Shown: positions 53,715 through 64,000 of the stretch, in pieces
Layout: the number at the start of each line of letters is the position of its first letter
Numbering within the stretch: the stretch's first letter is position 1
Origin: Alphaproteobacteria bacterium
Lineage (GTDB): Bacteria; Pseudomonadota; Alphaproteobacteria; Micropepsales; Micropepsaceae
Direction of reading: 5' to 3'
DNA: 64,000 bases
Assembly (NCBI GenBank): GCA_947473475.1
Contig: CANJBZ010000003.1
Location: forward strand, 1-64,000
The notes under the pieces: generated by a model
Told to the model about the DNA's origin: nothing
The model's input: only the letters and a program-made list of their open reading frames with translations
Database searches by the model: none
Program-made: the position numbers and the translations under genes

Positions 53715-55655
53715 TCAGACGACGCTTTTGCGGTTCTTCACCAAATCGTCAACCACGGAAGGATCGGCGAGCGTTGATGTATCGCCAACGTGCGCGATGT
53801 CGTTTTCGGCGATTTTGCGTAGGATGCGGCGCATGATTTTGCCGGAGCGTGTTTTCGGTAAGCCCGGTGCGAACTGGATCACATCGGGGCGGGCAATCGG
53901 GCTGATCTGCTGCGCGACCCAATGCTTCAGTTCGGTTTCCAGGGCTTCCGATGGCGTCTGTCCCAGCTTCAATGTCACGTAGGCGTAGATGCCCTGTCCC
54001 TTGATGTCGTGCGGGAACCCGACCACGGCGGCCTCCGCCACTTTCAGATTTCCGACCAGCGCTGATTCCACTTCCGCCGTTCCCAAGCGGTGGCCGGAGA
54101 CGTTGATGACGTCGTCCACGCGACCGGTGATCCAGTAATAGCCGTCTTCGTCGCGGCGGCAGCCGTCGCCGGTGAAATACATCCCCGGATAGGCTTTGAA
54201 ATAGGTGTCGATGAAACGCTGGTGATCGCCATAGACCGTACGCATTTGGCCCGGCCAGGAATCGGTCAGCACCAAATTACCGCTCGTTGCGCCTTCCAGA
54301 ATATTCCCGTTCTGGTCCACGAGCGCCGGCAGGATGCCGAAAAGCGGTTTGGTTGCCGAGCCCGGTTTCAAATCGGTTGCGCCCGGCAGCGGCGAAATCA
54401 GAATGCCGCCGGTTTCCGTCTGCCACCACGTATCCACAATCGGGCAACGGGAATCGCCGACGATGCGGTGATACCAAAGCCAGGCTTCCGGATTGATCGG
54501 CTCGCCGACCGAACCCAGCAGACGCAGCGACGCGCGGCTCGTTTTCTTCACCGGCGCGTCGCCCTCGCGCATGAGCGCGCGAATAGCCGTCGGCGCGGTA
54601 TAGAAGATGTTGACCCTGTGCTTGTCGATCACCTCCCAGAACCGCGACGTCGTCGGGTAATTGGGGATGCCCTCGAACATCAGCGTGGTGGCGCCGTTCG
54701 CAAGCGGCCCATAGACGATGTAACTGTGTCCGGTCACCCAGCCGACATCGGCCGTACACCAGTACGTGTCGCCCTCGTGGTAATCGAAGACATATTTGTG
54801 CGTGAAGGCGGCATAGCAAAGATAGCCGGCGCTGGTGTGCAGTACACCCTTGGGTTTTCCCGTCGATCCTGACGTGTACAGAATAAACAGCGGGTCTTCG
54901 GCGCCCATCTCCTCCGGCGGGCAGTCCTCGGACACCTTCGCCGCTTCCTCGTGGTACCAGACGTCGCGTCCCGCACGCATCAACTCCGCGGCGCCGGTGC
55001 GCTTGACGACGATCACGCGCTTGACGTCTTCGCATTGTGTCAGCGCCACGTCGGTGTTGCGCTTCAGCGGGACGGACTTGCCGCCGCGCAAGCCTTCATC
55101 GGCGGTTATGACCACCTCGCTCTTGCAATCGAGGATGCGTCCGGCGAGCGAATCCGGCGAGAAGCCCGCGAACACCACCGAATGGACAGCCCCGATGCGT
55201 GCACAGGCGAGCATCGCGTAAGTCGCTTCGGGAATCATGGGCAGATAGATGGTTACGCGGTCGCCGCGATTGACGCCGTTCGCCTTCAGCACGTTCGCGA
55301 AACGGCAGACTTCCCGGTGCAACTCGGCATAGGTGATATGGCGCGATTGGCTGGGGTCATCGCCTTCCCAGATGATGGCCGTCTGATTGGCGCGGGCGGG
55401 CAGATGCCGGTCGATGCAGTTCGCCGAGACGTTCAGCGTGCCGTCTTCGAACCAGCGAATGTGGAAATCGTGCAGATCGAATGAGGTATCCTTCACCTTG
55501 GTGAAGGGCTTCATCCATTGCAGCTTGCGTCCCTCTTCCCCCCAGAACGCGTCCGGGTGCGCGACCGAATCCAGATACCAGCCCTCATATTTGTCCGGGT
55601 CGATATAGGCGCGCTTTTTCCATTCGGACGAGACGGGAATGAGGGTATCGGACAT
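53715..55655 (-). CDS. acs: Acetyl-CoA synthetase
   Basis: [62 protein letters not shown]. Confidence 0.96.
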   Translation of the reverse strand: MSDTLIPVSSEWKKRAYIDPDKYEGWYLDSVAHPDAFWGEEGRKLQWMKPFTKVKDTSFDLHDFHIRWFEDGTLNVSANCIDRHLPARANQTAIIWEGDDPSQSRHITYAELHREVCRFANVLKANGVNRGDRVTIYLPMIPEATYAMLACARIGAVHSVVFAGFSPDSLAGRILDCKSEVVITADEGLRGGKSVPLKRNTDVALTQCEDVKRVIVVKRTGAAELMRAGRDVWYHEEAAKVSEDCPPEEMGAEDPLFILYTSGSTGKPKGVLHTSAGYLCYAAFTHKYVFDYHEGDTYWCTADVGWVTGHSYIVYGPLANGATTLMFEGIPNYPTTSRFWEVIDKHRVNIFYTAPTAIRALMREGDAPVKKTSRASLRLLGSVGEPINPEAWLWYHRIVGDSRCPIVDTWWQTETGGILISPLPGATDLKPGSATKPLFGILPALVDQNGNILEGATSGNLVLTDSWPGQMRTVYGDHQRFIDTYFKAYPGMYFTGDGCRRDEDGYYWITGRVDDVINVSGHRLGTAEVESALVGNLKVAEAAVVGFPHDIKGQGIYAYVTLKLGQTPSEALETELKHWVAQQISPIARPDVIQFAPGLPKTRSGKIMRRILRKIAENDIAHVGDTSTLADPSVVDDLVKNRKSVV

Positions 55656-55807
55656 GCGGTTTCCTTAGGGGTATTTTGACCGATATTGGCCGGGCAGGCG
55701 CGGTGCTTCAAGCGGACGGCGCACTCCGGACCTGCGGCGTAATCGGGGCTTCCGCTGGCAGCGTCTAATGGTACAAGCGGCCTCGCCCCGCCCCGGAAGG
55801 AGTTTTC

Positions 55808-56494
55808 ATGAGCGCGCAGCTGGTTTTTCAGATTCCTGAAGTTACCCTTCCCATCGTAGGGACCGCCATGCGCTTTCCGGTGCGGCGAGTCTACTGCGTG
55901 GGCCGTAATTATTTGGAGCATATCCGCGAACTTGGGAATGACGAGCGCGAGCCGCCCTTCTTCTTTGCCAAGCATCGCGACACGATCGTGGAGAGCGACA
56001 GCGAGGTGCGCTACCCCAGCCTGACCAGCCTCTATCAGCATGAGCTGGAAATGGTGGTCGCCATGAAGTCCGGCAGCGAGAACATGAAGAAGGAAGACGC
56101 CCTCAACCACGTCTTCGGTTATGCGGTCGGTCTCGACATGACCCGGCGGGATCTTCAGACGATCTCCCGCAAGAAGGAACAGCCCTGGGAAATCGGCAAA
56201 TCCTTTGAGCAGTCGGCGCCCTGTTCTGCCATCCTGCCGGCCGAGAAAAGCGGTCATCTGTCGAAGGGCAAAATCCAGCTCACCGTCAACGGCACGCTCA
56301 AGCAGAACGGCGACCTGGAACAAATGATCTGGAACGTGCCGGAAATCATCGCGGCGTTGTCGACGCAGGTGGGCCTTGCGGCAGGCGATCTGATCTATAC
56401 CGGCACCCCAGCCGGTGTCGCGGCCTGCGCCCGGGGCGACAAGCTCGTCGGCACGGTCGAAGGCCTCCCGGAGCTTGCCATTACGATTGCCTGA
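55808..56494 (+). CDS. Fumarylacetoacetate hydrolase family protein
   Basis: RVYCVGRNYLEHIREL; PFFFAKHRDTIV; DLIYTGTPAGVAACARGD. Confidence 0.92.
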   Translation: MSAQLVFQIPEVTLPIVGTAMRFPVRRVYCVGRNYLEHIRELGNDEREPPFFFAKHRDTIVESDSEVRYPSLTSLYQHELEMVVAMKSGSENMKKEDALNHVFGYAVGLDMTRRDLQTISRKKEQPWEIGKSFEQSAPCSAILPAEKSGHLSKGKIQLTVNGTLKQNGDLEQMIWNVPEIIAALSTQVGLAAGDLIYTGTPAGVAACARGDKLVGTVEGLPELAITIA

Positions 56495-56603
56495 CCCGCC
56501 GGCATCGCGCGGTGCCTGAGGAACCTTATTGTGTGCGGCAGGAACCAAGGCCGCGCCTCCGGTCCCTTGACATGTCGCCCCATCGGCGCATCAATCCGCC
56601 CAA

Positions 56604-58619
<2,016 letters not shown>

Positions 58620-58623
58620 CGGA

Positions 58624-58896
58624 TTGCGTTGCATGCGATGGGGCTCAGTCGTGCTGCTCGCGGCAGTGCTTACAGGTTGCGAGCAGCCCATGTCGGGCGA
58701 CGAGACACTGGCGTTTCAAGAAAATGGCTTCCGAGTGATTGAAGTCTTTGCGAATGGAACGTGCAGTTTAGTCGACAGACACGGAGAGACGTTTTTCTCC
58801 CTGCAGGGTTGTGATTGGCGCCGAGCAGGCAACAACCGCGTTGGGTTCCCTCTATGGGACTGGAGCGCTGCGCCTGACGGGAGGTTCGCCAATTAG
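58624..58896 (+). CDS. Small putative lipoprotein
   Basis: VVLLAAVLTGCEQP lipobox-like sequence. Confidence 0.5.
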   Translation: MRCMRWGSVVLLAAVLTGCEQPMSGDETLAFQENGFRVIEVFANGTCSLVDRHGETFFSLQGCDWRRAGNNRVGFPLWDWSAAPDGRFAN

Positions 58897-58956
58897 AAAA
58901 TTCGGTATGCGATAAGTGAACACGTTATCGCCGCTCGTTGTGTTGGTGCCGGTCAC

Positions 58957-59211
58957 GTGAAACTGGACGCTCTGACGTTGTACGGCGTGGCGGCTTTGGC
59001 CGTCATGCTCGTCTGTTATGCGCTGGAGCGCCGGAGTCCGTGGTTCATCTTCGGAATGGCGCTGTCGTGCCTCGCCGCGTCGGTGTACGGATTCCTGCAA
59101 GGCGCGTGGCCATTCGGTGTGCTGGAAGTCATCTGGTCTGCCATCGCCTTCCGCCGCTGGTGGGGCGACCACCATCTCCCTCGCCCCCAACGGGGGAGAG
59201 GGCCGGGGTGA
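58957..59211 (+). CDS. Small membrane protein; the C-terminal residues run into repeat copy E
   Basis: MKLDALTLYGVAALAVMLVCYALERRSPWFIFGMALSCLAASVYGFLQGAWPFGVLEVIWSAIAFRRWW. Confidence 0.65.
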   Translation: MKLDALTLYGVAALAVMLVCYALERRSPWFIFGMALSCLAASVYGFLQGAWPFGVLEVIWSAIAFRRWWGDHHLPRPQRGRGPG

Positions 59212-59311
59212 GGGGGAGATTTATCCGCCGCACAGGTGCCGATCCTGACAAGCCGCGCCTTCCCAACCACCGCCCCCTCACCCTAACCCTCTCCCCGAAT
59301 GGGGAGAGGGG
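59175..59311. repeat. Palindrome-core-palindrome element, copy E (related architecture, different sequence subtype)
   Basis: ctccctcgcccccaacgggggagagggccggggtgaggggg ... gccccctcaccctaaccctctccccgaatggggagaggg. Confidence 0.75.
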
Positions 59312-59426
59312 ACGGACGACAACATTTGGTGATCTGGGTTGCAAAGCGCGAGCCCTGCCGCAACATCCTTGTCCATGCTACGTTTGCTTGACGGATGGAG
59401 GGGCAACTCCTCCGAAAGGGACGGAA

Positions 59427-59768
59427 ATGAAAACAAGAAACAGAGTTCTTATCGGCGCCTTGGCCGGAGTCATGCTGGCGACGCCCGTTCTGGCGGCCGC
59501 CGATGACGCTTGCCTGCAGCACAACCGTATCTGGAGCACGCGCGTGGTGGATCCCGTCACGGTGGTGGCGACGGATCAAACCCAGCATCGCTATACGATC
59601 CACATGAATCCGGGCTGTGTCGGCCTTACCAATGGCGGCTCTCGCCTCGTTTTCCGGACATGGCAGAATCTCGGCTGCGTGGACAAAGGCAGCATCCTTG
59701 GCGTGGAGGTTCCCGGCATGGGCTTCGTCTCATGCTCGATTTCCGGCGTGACGGCAGGGGCGCCCTAA
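59427..59768 (+). CDS. Small secreted protein (DUF6491-like), copy 1
   Basis: Signal peptide MKTRNRVLIGALAGVMLATPVLAA; CLQHNRIWSTRVVDPVTVVATDQTQHRYTIHMNPGCVGL. Confidence 0.7.
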   Translation: MKTRNRVLIGALAGVMLATPVLAAADDACLQHNRIWSTRVVDPVTVVATDQTQHRYTIHMNPGCVGLTNGGSRLVFRTWQNLGCVDKGSILGVEVPGMGFVSCSISGVTAGAP

Positions 59769-59853
59769 ATCGGCTCCAATTGATGACTATCAAAGCCATA
59801 AAAGCGGGCCGGTTATCCGGCCTGCTTTGTGGATTGAACATCGAGGAAAAGCG

Positions 59854-60207
59854 ATGAATCGGACCAAGACAATTATAATCGGCGTTCTGATGGGTGCGAC
59901 GCTGGCATCGCCCGTTCTGGCAGCGGAAACCGCATGTCTGCCATCGAACCGCATCTGGGGCTGGCAGGCCGTCAACGATCGCACGCTTACCGTGACAGAC
60001 CGGAACTACAATCGATACACGGTGCATCTGTCCGGCGGCTGCATCAATTTGCGCCAGTATGTCGCCGATCCGCTTGTATTCCGTACGCGGACGGAGTTGG
60101 GCTGTGTTGGCCAGGGCGACCGGATCGCATTCAACTCGCCGGGCCTCGGGCCGATGACGTGCTTTGTCACCGGCGTCGATGGTGCCCCGAAGCAAGCGGG
60201 GAAATAG
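59854..60207 (+). CDS. Small secreted protein (DUF6491-like), copy 2
   Basis: Signal peptide MNRTKTIIIGVLMGATLASPVLAA; CLPSNRIWGWQAVNDRTLTVTDRNYNRYTVHLSGGCINL. Confidence 0.75.
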   Translation: MNRTKTIIIGVLMGATLASPVLAAETACLPSNRIWGWQAVNDRTLTVTDRNYNRYTVHLSGGCINLRQYVADPLVFRTRTELGCVGQGDRIAFNSPGLGPMTCFVTGVDGAPKQAGK

Positions 60208-60227
60208 GCGTTTGGCGCTCTGGGACG

Positions 60228-61223
60228 CTAGGCGAAGAGCCCTTTGACCATCCGCCGCTCGCCAACCTGAGCATTGCGCGTATTGAGGACCGGTGCATGC
60301 GCCAAAGCATGTGCCGGTCCTTCGTCTTTTACCGCTGCCAGCGCGATCAGCACCGCCGCAATGGCCGTCTCGGCTGCCCGAGCGGCGCCGTCGTCGACTT
60401 TCAGGGCCACACCCAATCCCAGGGATGGCAGAATGGCGACATAGACGCCCTCTGCGCCGGTCTTGACCGCAATCCCCGGGGTTTGGCGCATCAACTGCGT
60501 GCAGGGCCGCCCGGTGCCTGCGACAAGCTCTGGGTTCGCCATCATGGCCGCGACGATCCGGCGGCAGGCTGCTTGGCGCGCCGGCGGAAGGCCGTTGGGA
60601 TCGGCCAACACCGCCATGGCGCGCGCCAGCGCCGCCAGCGGAATCGCGAAATTCGGCACCGCGCAGCCGTCGATGCCATACGGGAGCGGGCCGGAGAGCG
60701 CCGCCAATTCGGTCAGCGTCCCGGCGACGGCACGTTGGACCGGATGGTCTACCTGTTCATAACCGGCCACCGAAGCCTCAAGCCCGCGCGCCAGCGTCAT
60801 GAAGCCGGTGTGCTTGCCGGAGCAATTGTTGTGTAACGGCGTCCAGCGTTCGCCGCTTTTGATCATGGCGACCGCCGTTCCCTCATGCGTCGGGCGATGC
60901 GGGCCGCAGGCAAAGTCCGTTGCCGTGCAGCCGATCCGCTCCTGCCAGGCGGCAATTCGCGTGGTGTGCTGCGGTTCGCCGGAATGCGAGGCGCACGCCA
61001 AGGCGATTTCCTCGTCGTTGAGGCCAAACCTCTCGGCGGCGCCCGATTCGATCAGCGGCACGGCCTGGACAGGCTTTAATGCGGAGCGGGGAAACACCGC
61101 ATGCTGCACGTCGCCGATAGCGATGCGTAAGCGGCCACTTGCATCGCATACGGCGATGGCCCCGCGGTGGATGCTTTCCACCATGGGTCCGCGGGTGACT
61201 TCGACAAGGACTGGGTTGGGCAT
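60228..61223 (-). CDS. Rhizobial-type (AnsA-like) asparaginase
   Basis: VLVEVTRGPMVESIHRGAIAVCDASG; LACASHSGEPQH; NNCSGKHTGFM; YGIDGCAVPNFAIPL. Confidence 0.9.
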   Translation of the reverse strand: MPNPVLVEVTRGPMVESIHRGAIAVCDASGRLRIAIGDVQHAVFPRSALKPVQAVPLIESGAAERFGLNDEEIALACASHSGEPQHTTRIAAWQERIGCTATDFACGPHRPTHEGTAVAMIKSGERWTPLHNNCSGKHTGFMTLARGLEASVAGYEQVDHPVQRAVAGTLTELAALSGPLPYGIDGCAVPNFAIPLAALARAMAVLADPNGLPPARQAACRRIVAAMMANPELVAGTGRPCTQLMRQTPGIAVKTGAEGVYVAILPSLGLGVALKVDDGAARAAETAIAAVLIALAAVKDEGPAHALAHAPVLNTRNAQVGERRMVKGLFA

Positions 61224-61353
61224 GGGAGGGGGTGAGTGGTGAGTTGGGAATAGTGAGTGGTGGTATGGTGGACGCGGCTAAAGCGATGGTAAAGGTTTAA
61301 CCGGCTGTTCGCCATTCACCATTCACCACTCACCACTCACCCACTTACCCACC

Positions 61354-61899
61354 ATGCGCGGTTATTTCTCCGTCGGCACCGACGGCATTTCCAAGCCTAT
61401 GAACCTAGGCAATCTGTTGCGGATTGCCCATTCGTTCGGGGCCAGTTTCTTTTTCACGGTCGGCGGACGCGTGCGGCTGGCCGATGCCATGTCCGATACG
61501 TCGGAAGCGGCCGGTCACATGCCGATGTATCAATATGCGACGCCCGATGAGCTTCAGCTTCCGCAAGGCTGCGATCTGGTGGGCGTGGAGATTACCGACG
61601 ATGCGACTGAGCTGCCGAGCTTCCGGCATCCTTTGCGCGCAGCCTATGTGTTTGGCGCCGAGCGCCTGTCGCTGTCTTCAGGAACGCTGGAGCGCTGCCG
61701 CTATGTGGTGAAAATTCCAACGCGCTTCTCCATCAATGTCGGCATGGCTGGCGCAATCGTGATGTACGATCGCCTGATTTCGCTCAGTCATTTTGCGGAG
61801 CGGCCTCTATTGCCGGGTGGGCCGCCAAATGGCGCTGTTCCGCCGCCCGAACGCTGGGGCAAGCCGATTCTACGGCGCCGCGATACGCGGCCAACATAA
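61354..61899 (+). CDS. TrmH/SpoU-family RNA methyltransferase
   Basis: MNLGNLLRIAHSFGASFFFTVGG; AYVFGAERLSLSSGTLERCRYVVKIPTRFSINVGMAGAIVMYDRL. Confidence 0.85.
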   Translation: MRGYFSVGTDGISKPMNLGNLLRIAHSFGASFFFTVGGRVRLADAMSDTSEAAGHMPMYQYATPDELQLPQGCDLVGVEITDDATELPSFRHPLRAAYVFGAERLSLSSGTLERCRYVVKIPTRFSINVGMAGAIVMYDRLISLSHFAERPLLPGGPPNGAVPPPERWGKPILRRRDTRPT

Positions 61900-61967
61900 G
61901 CAAAGCTTCAAATGGACGCCGAAATCATGTTTAAGGAAGCGGGCGTGCGATAAGGAGAAAAGCAGCG

Positions 61968-62498
61968 ATGCGTGCAAGCTGGGTAGCCAAAGCGCTCCTT
62001 TGCGGAAGTCTGCTGCTTTTTATTGGTGTTGCGCGTGCGGCGGACAACAAGCCGGAGCTGCTCGACAGCTTCCGGGACTGGCACGTATATCAGACCGGAA
62101 CGGGGCCGGACCGGCTCTGCTATGCGCTGTCCCAGCCCAAAGAGCTGACGCCGAAAAACGTCACCCGCGGTTCGGTATACTTTCTGATTTCGACGTGGCC
62201 CGGGCGAAAGGTGCGCAACGAGCCCTCCGTGGTGCCCGGCTATCAGTACAAGGACGGCGCCAAGACCGAAGTGCAGATCGGCATGGATAAATTCACCTTC
62301 TTTACGAAAAATGACGGCGCGACGGGCGGCGCGTGGATGGAAAACCCCGCCGATGAGCGCAAATTGATCGAGGCCATGAAAAAGGGCTCGGCGATGTCCA
62401 TATCCGGGACGTCGACGCGCGGGACGGCCACCAAGGACAATTATTCGCTGGCCGGCATTTCGGCGGCGCTGGATAAGCTCGACCAGGGCTGCAAGTAA
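61968..62498 (+). CDS. IalB-like invasion-associated-locus family secreted protein
   Basis: Signal peptide; FRDWHVYQTGTGPDRLCYALSQPKELTPKNVTRGSVYFLISTWPGRKVRNEPSVVPGYQ. Confidence 0.75.
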   Translation: MRASWVAKALLCGSLLLFIGVARAADNKPELLDSFRDWHVYQTGTGPDRLCYALSQPKELTPKNVTRGSVYFLISTWPGRKVRNEPSVVPGYQYKDGAKTEVQIGMDKFTFFTKNDGATGGAWMENPADERKLIEAMKKGSAMSISGTSTRGTATKDNYSLAGISAALDKLDQGCK

Positions 62499-62540
62499 GG
62501 CCGTCCCTATCGCCGCTCGCGTGGGGGCGGGATCAACGGA

Positions 62541-63683
62541 ATGAATATAAAAGGTCCAATGACGCCACTACCTCTCATCGGTCTTTCCGTCGCGGAGCTG
62601 ACGGCGGCTTTGGAGGCAACCGGCCTCGATGCCAAGGCCGCGCGCATGCGCGCGCGCCAGTTGTGGAATTGGGTCTACGTTCACGGGGCGCGCGATTTCG
62701 CGGCCATGACCAATCTCGCCAAGGACTTTCGCGCCCGGAGCAGCGAGGCCTTCGGCCTGACGCGCCCGGAGATCGTGACCGAACAAATCTCCGAGGACGG
62801 CACGCGCAAATGGCTGCTGCGGACGGGGCCGGGTGTGGAATTCGAGACCGTTTACATACCGGAAGAAGATCGCGGCACGCTTTGCGTTTCCTCGCAGGTC
62901 GGCTGCACGCTCAATTGCCGCTTCTGCCACACAGGTACGCAGAAATTCGTCAAGAACCTGACGCCCTTTGAAATCGTGGGTCAGGTGATGGTGGCGCGCG
63001 ATGCGCTGGGCGATTGGCCTTCAACCAAAGAAAACCGCCGCGTCACCAATGTGGTGATGATGGGCATGGGTGAGCCGCTCTACAATTTCGACAATGTGAA
63101 AGCCGCCCTTGCCATTGTCGCCGACGGCGACGGCTTGGCGCTGTCCCGGCGGCGTATCACGCTGTCAACGGCCGGCGTCGTGCCGATGATCGAGCGCGCC
63201 GGAAACGAGATCGGCTCCTCGCTCGCCATTTCGCTCCACGCCGTGCGCGACGAGTTGCGCGACGTGCTTGTGCCGCTGAACAAGAAATACCCCATCGCCG
63301 AGCTGATGGCGGCGTGCCGGTCCTATCCCGGCGTTTCGAACGCGCGCCGGATCACGTTTGAATATGTGATGCTGAAGGGCGTCAACGACTCGCTCGCCGA
63401 TGCGCGCGGACTGGTGAAGCTGCTCGCCGGCATTCCGGCCAAGATCAATCTCATTCCCTTCAATCCGTGGCCCGGCGCACCCTACGAATGTTCGGACTGG
63501 GAGCAGATCGAGACCTTCGCCGAGATCGTCAATCGGGCCGGCTATGCCTCGCCGGTGCGCACGCCGCGCGGACGGGACATCATGGCGGCCTGCGGCCAAC
63601 TGAAAAGCGCCAGCGTCAAAGAGCGCGCCTCCACCCGCATGGCGCAAATGCAATCGGCCGAACTGGCGCGGATGCCGGAATAG
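62541..63683 (+). CDS. rlmN: 23S rRNA/tRNA adenine C2-methyltransferase
   Basis: [36 protein letters not shown] radical SAM motif; [16 protein letters not shown]. Confidence 0.96.
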   Translation: MNIKGPMTPLPLIGLSVAELTAALEATGLDAKAARMRARQLWNWVYVHGARDFAAMTNLAKDFRARSSEAFGLTRPEIVTEQISEDGTRKWLLRTGPGVEFETVYIPEEDRGTLCVSSQVGCTLNCRFCHTGTQKFVKNLTPFEIVGQVMVARDALGDWPSTKENRRVTNVVMMGMGEPLYNFDNVKAALAIVADGDGLALSRRRITLSTAGVVPMIERAGNEIGSSLAISLHAVRDELRDVLVPLNKKYPIAELMAACRSYPGVSNARRITFEYVMLKGVNDSLADARGLVKLLAGIPAKINLIPFNPWPGAPYECSDWEQIETFAEIVNRAGYASPVRTPRGRDIMAACGQLKSASVKERASTRMAQMQSAELARMPE

Positions 63684-63798
63684 GCGCAACGGCCGCGACA
63701 TCGTAGCCGCTTGCCGTGACGCGGGTTCATGTCGGACATGCAATCGGTTCGGTGAGTGCCCGCTTGCTGAAGCGGAAAAATGGGTGAACCATACTATC

Positions 63799-64000
63799 AT
63801 GAGCGATGCCGCGCCCGCGATTGCCGACGTACCGCCCGAGCTGAATCCTTTGCTCGACCGGGTGGGGCTCGCGGAAGAATTTCGCCGCCGCGAGCGCATT
63901 CACATCCAGAATATCCTCACCGATCCGGCGGCGCGCCGTCTTTTTCAGGTGCTGCAACAGGAGACGCCCTGGACCGTCACTTTTAACAAGGGCGCCGACT
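63799..64000 (+). CDS. 2OG-Fe(II) oxygenase / prolyl-4-hydroxylase-like protein (partial, runs off the right edge)
   Basis: MSDAAPAIADVPPELNPLLDRVGLAEEFRRRERIHIQNILTDPAARRLFQVLQQETPWTVTFNKGAD, open to the window end. Confidence 0.55.
   Translation, partial: MSDAAPAIADVPPELNPLLDRVGLAEEFRRRERIHIQNILTDPAARRLFQVLQQETPWTVTFNKGAD

Noticed and set aside
55511-56548. 345-aa minus-strand ORF over the FAH-family gene
   Set aside because: Antisense to the clear FAH-family CDS; only its C-terminal end re-reads acs out of frame.

Overview
This is a 64-kb GC-rich window, probably from an alphaproteobacterial chromosome; that placement is inferred from RpoH, the GLDPA-type palindromes, IalB and the DUF6491-like genes. 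No prophage, CRISPR array or large mobile element is visible. It contains housekeeping genes (rpoH, rluD, tRNA-Glu, murJ, thpR, phhB, acs, TPP riboswitch-thiC, rlmN and a TrmH-type methylase) and several accessory modules. The accessory modules are: (1) the 3' end of an IS630-like transposase that has split a DUF2971-like gene at the left edge; (2) an orphan soxCD-like pair; (3) a hybrid histidine kinase with three nearly identical 142-aa PAS repeats; (4) a Rieske oxygenase/MFS/Gfo-Idh/MFS/TonB-receptor catabolic island; (5) a LysR-controlled tandem-GNAT, isochorismatase-like and 59-aa ORF operon, the last absent from the ORF track; (6) a Tat-exported ThDP enzyme translationally adjacent to a c-type cytochrome, convergent with a row of two ABM-like and two HbpS/GlcG-like secreted proteins; (7) a HEPN/MNT pair; (8) a family of palindrome-core-palindrome intergenic elements, some running into gene ends. 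The most promising candidates for undescribed biology are (6), (5) and (8). All family calls are by eye from the sequence; no database search was run.
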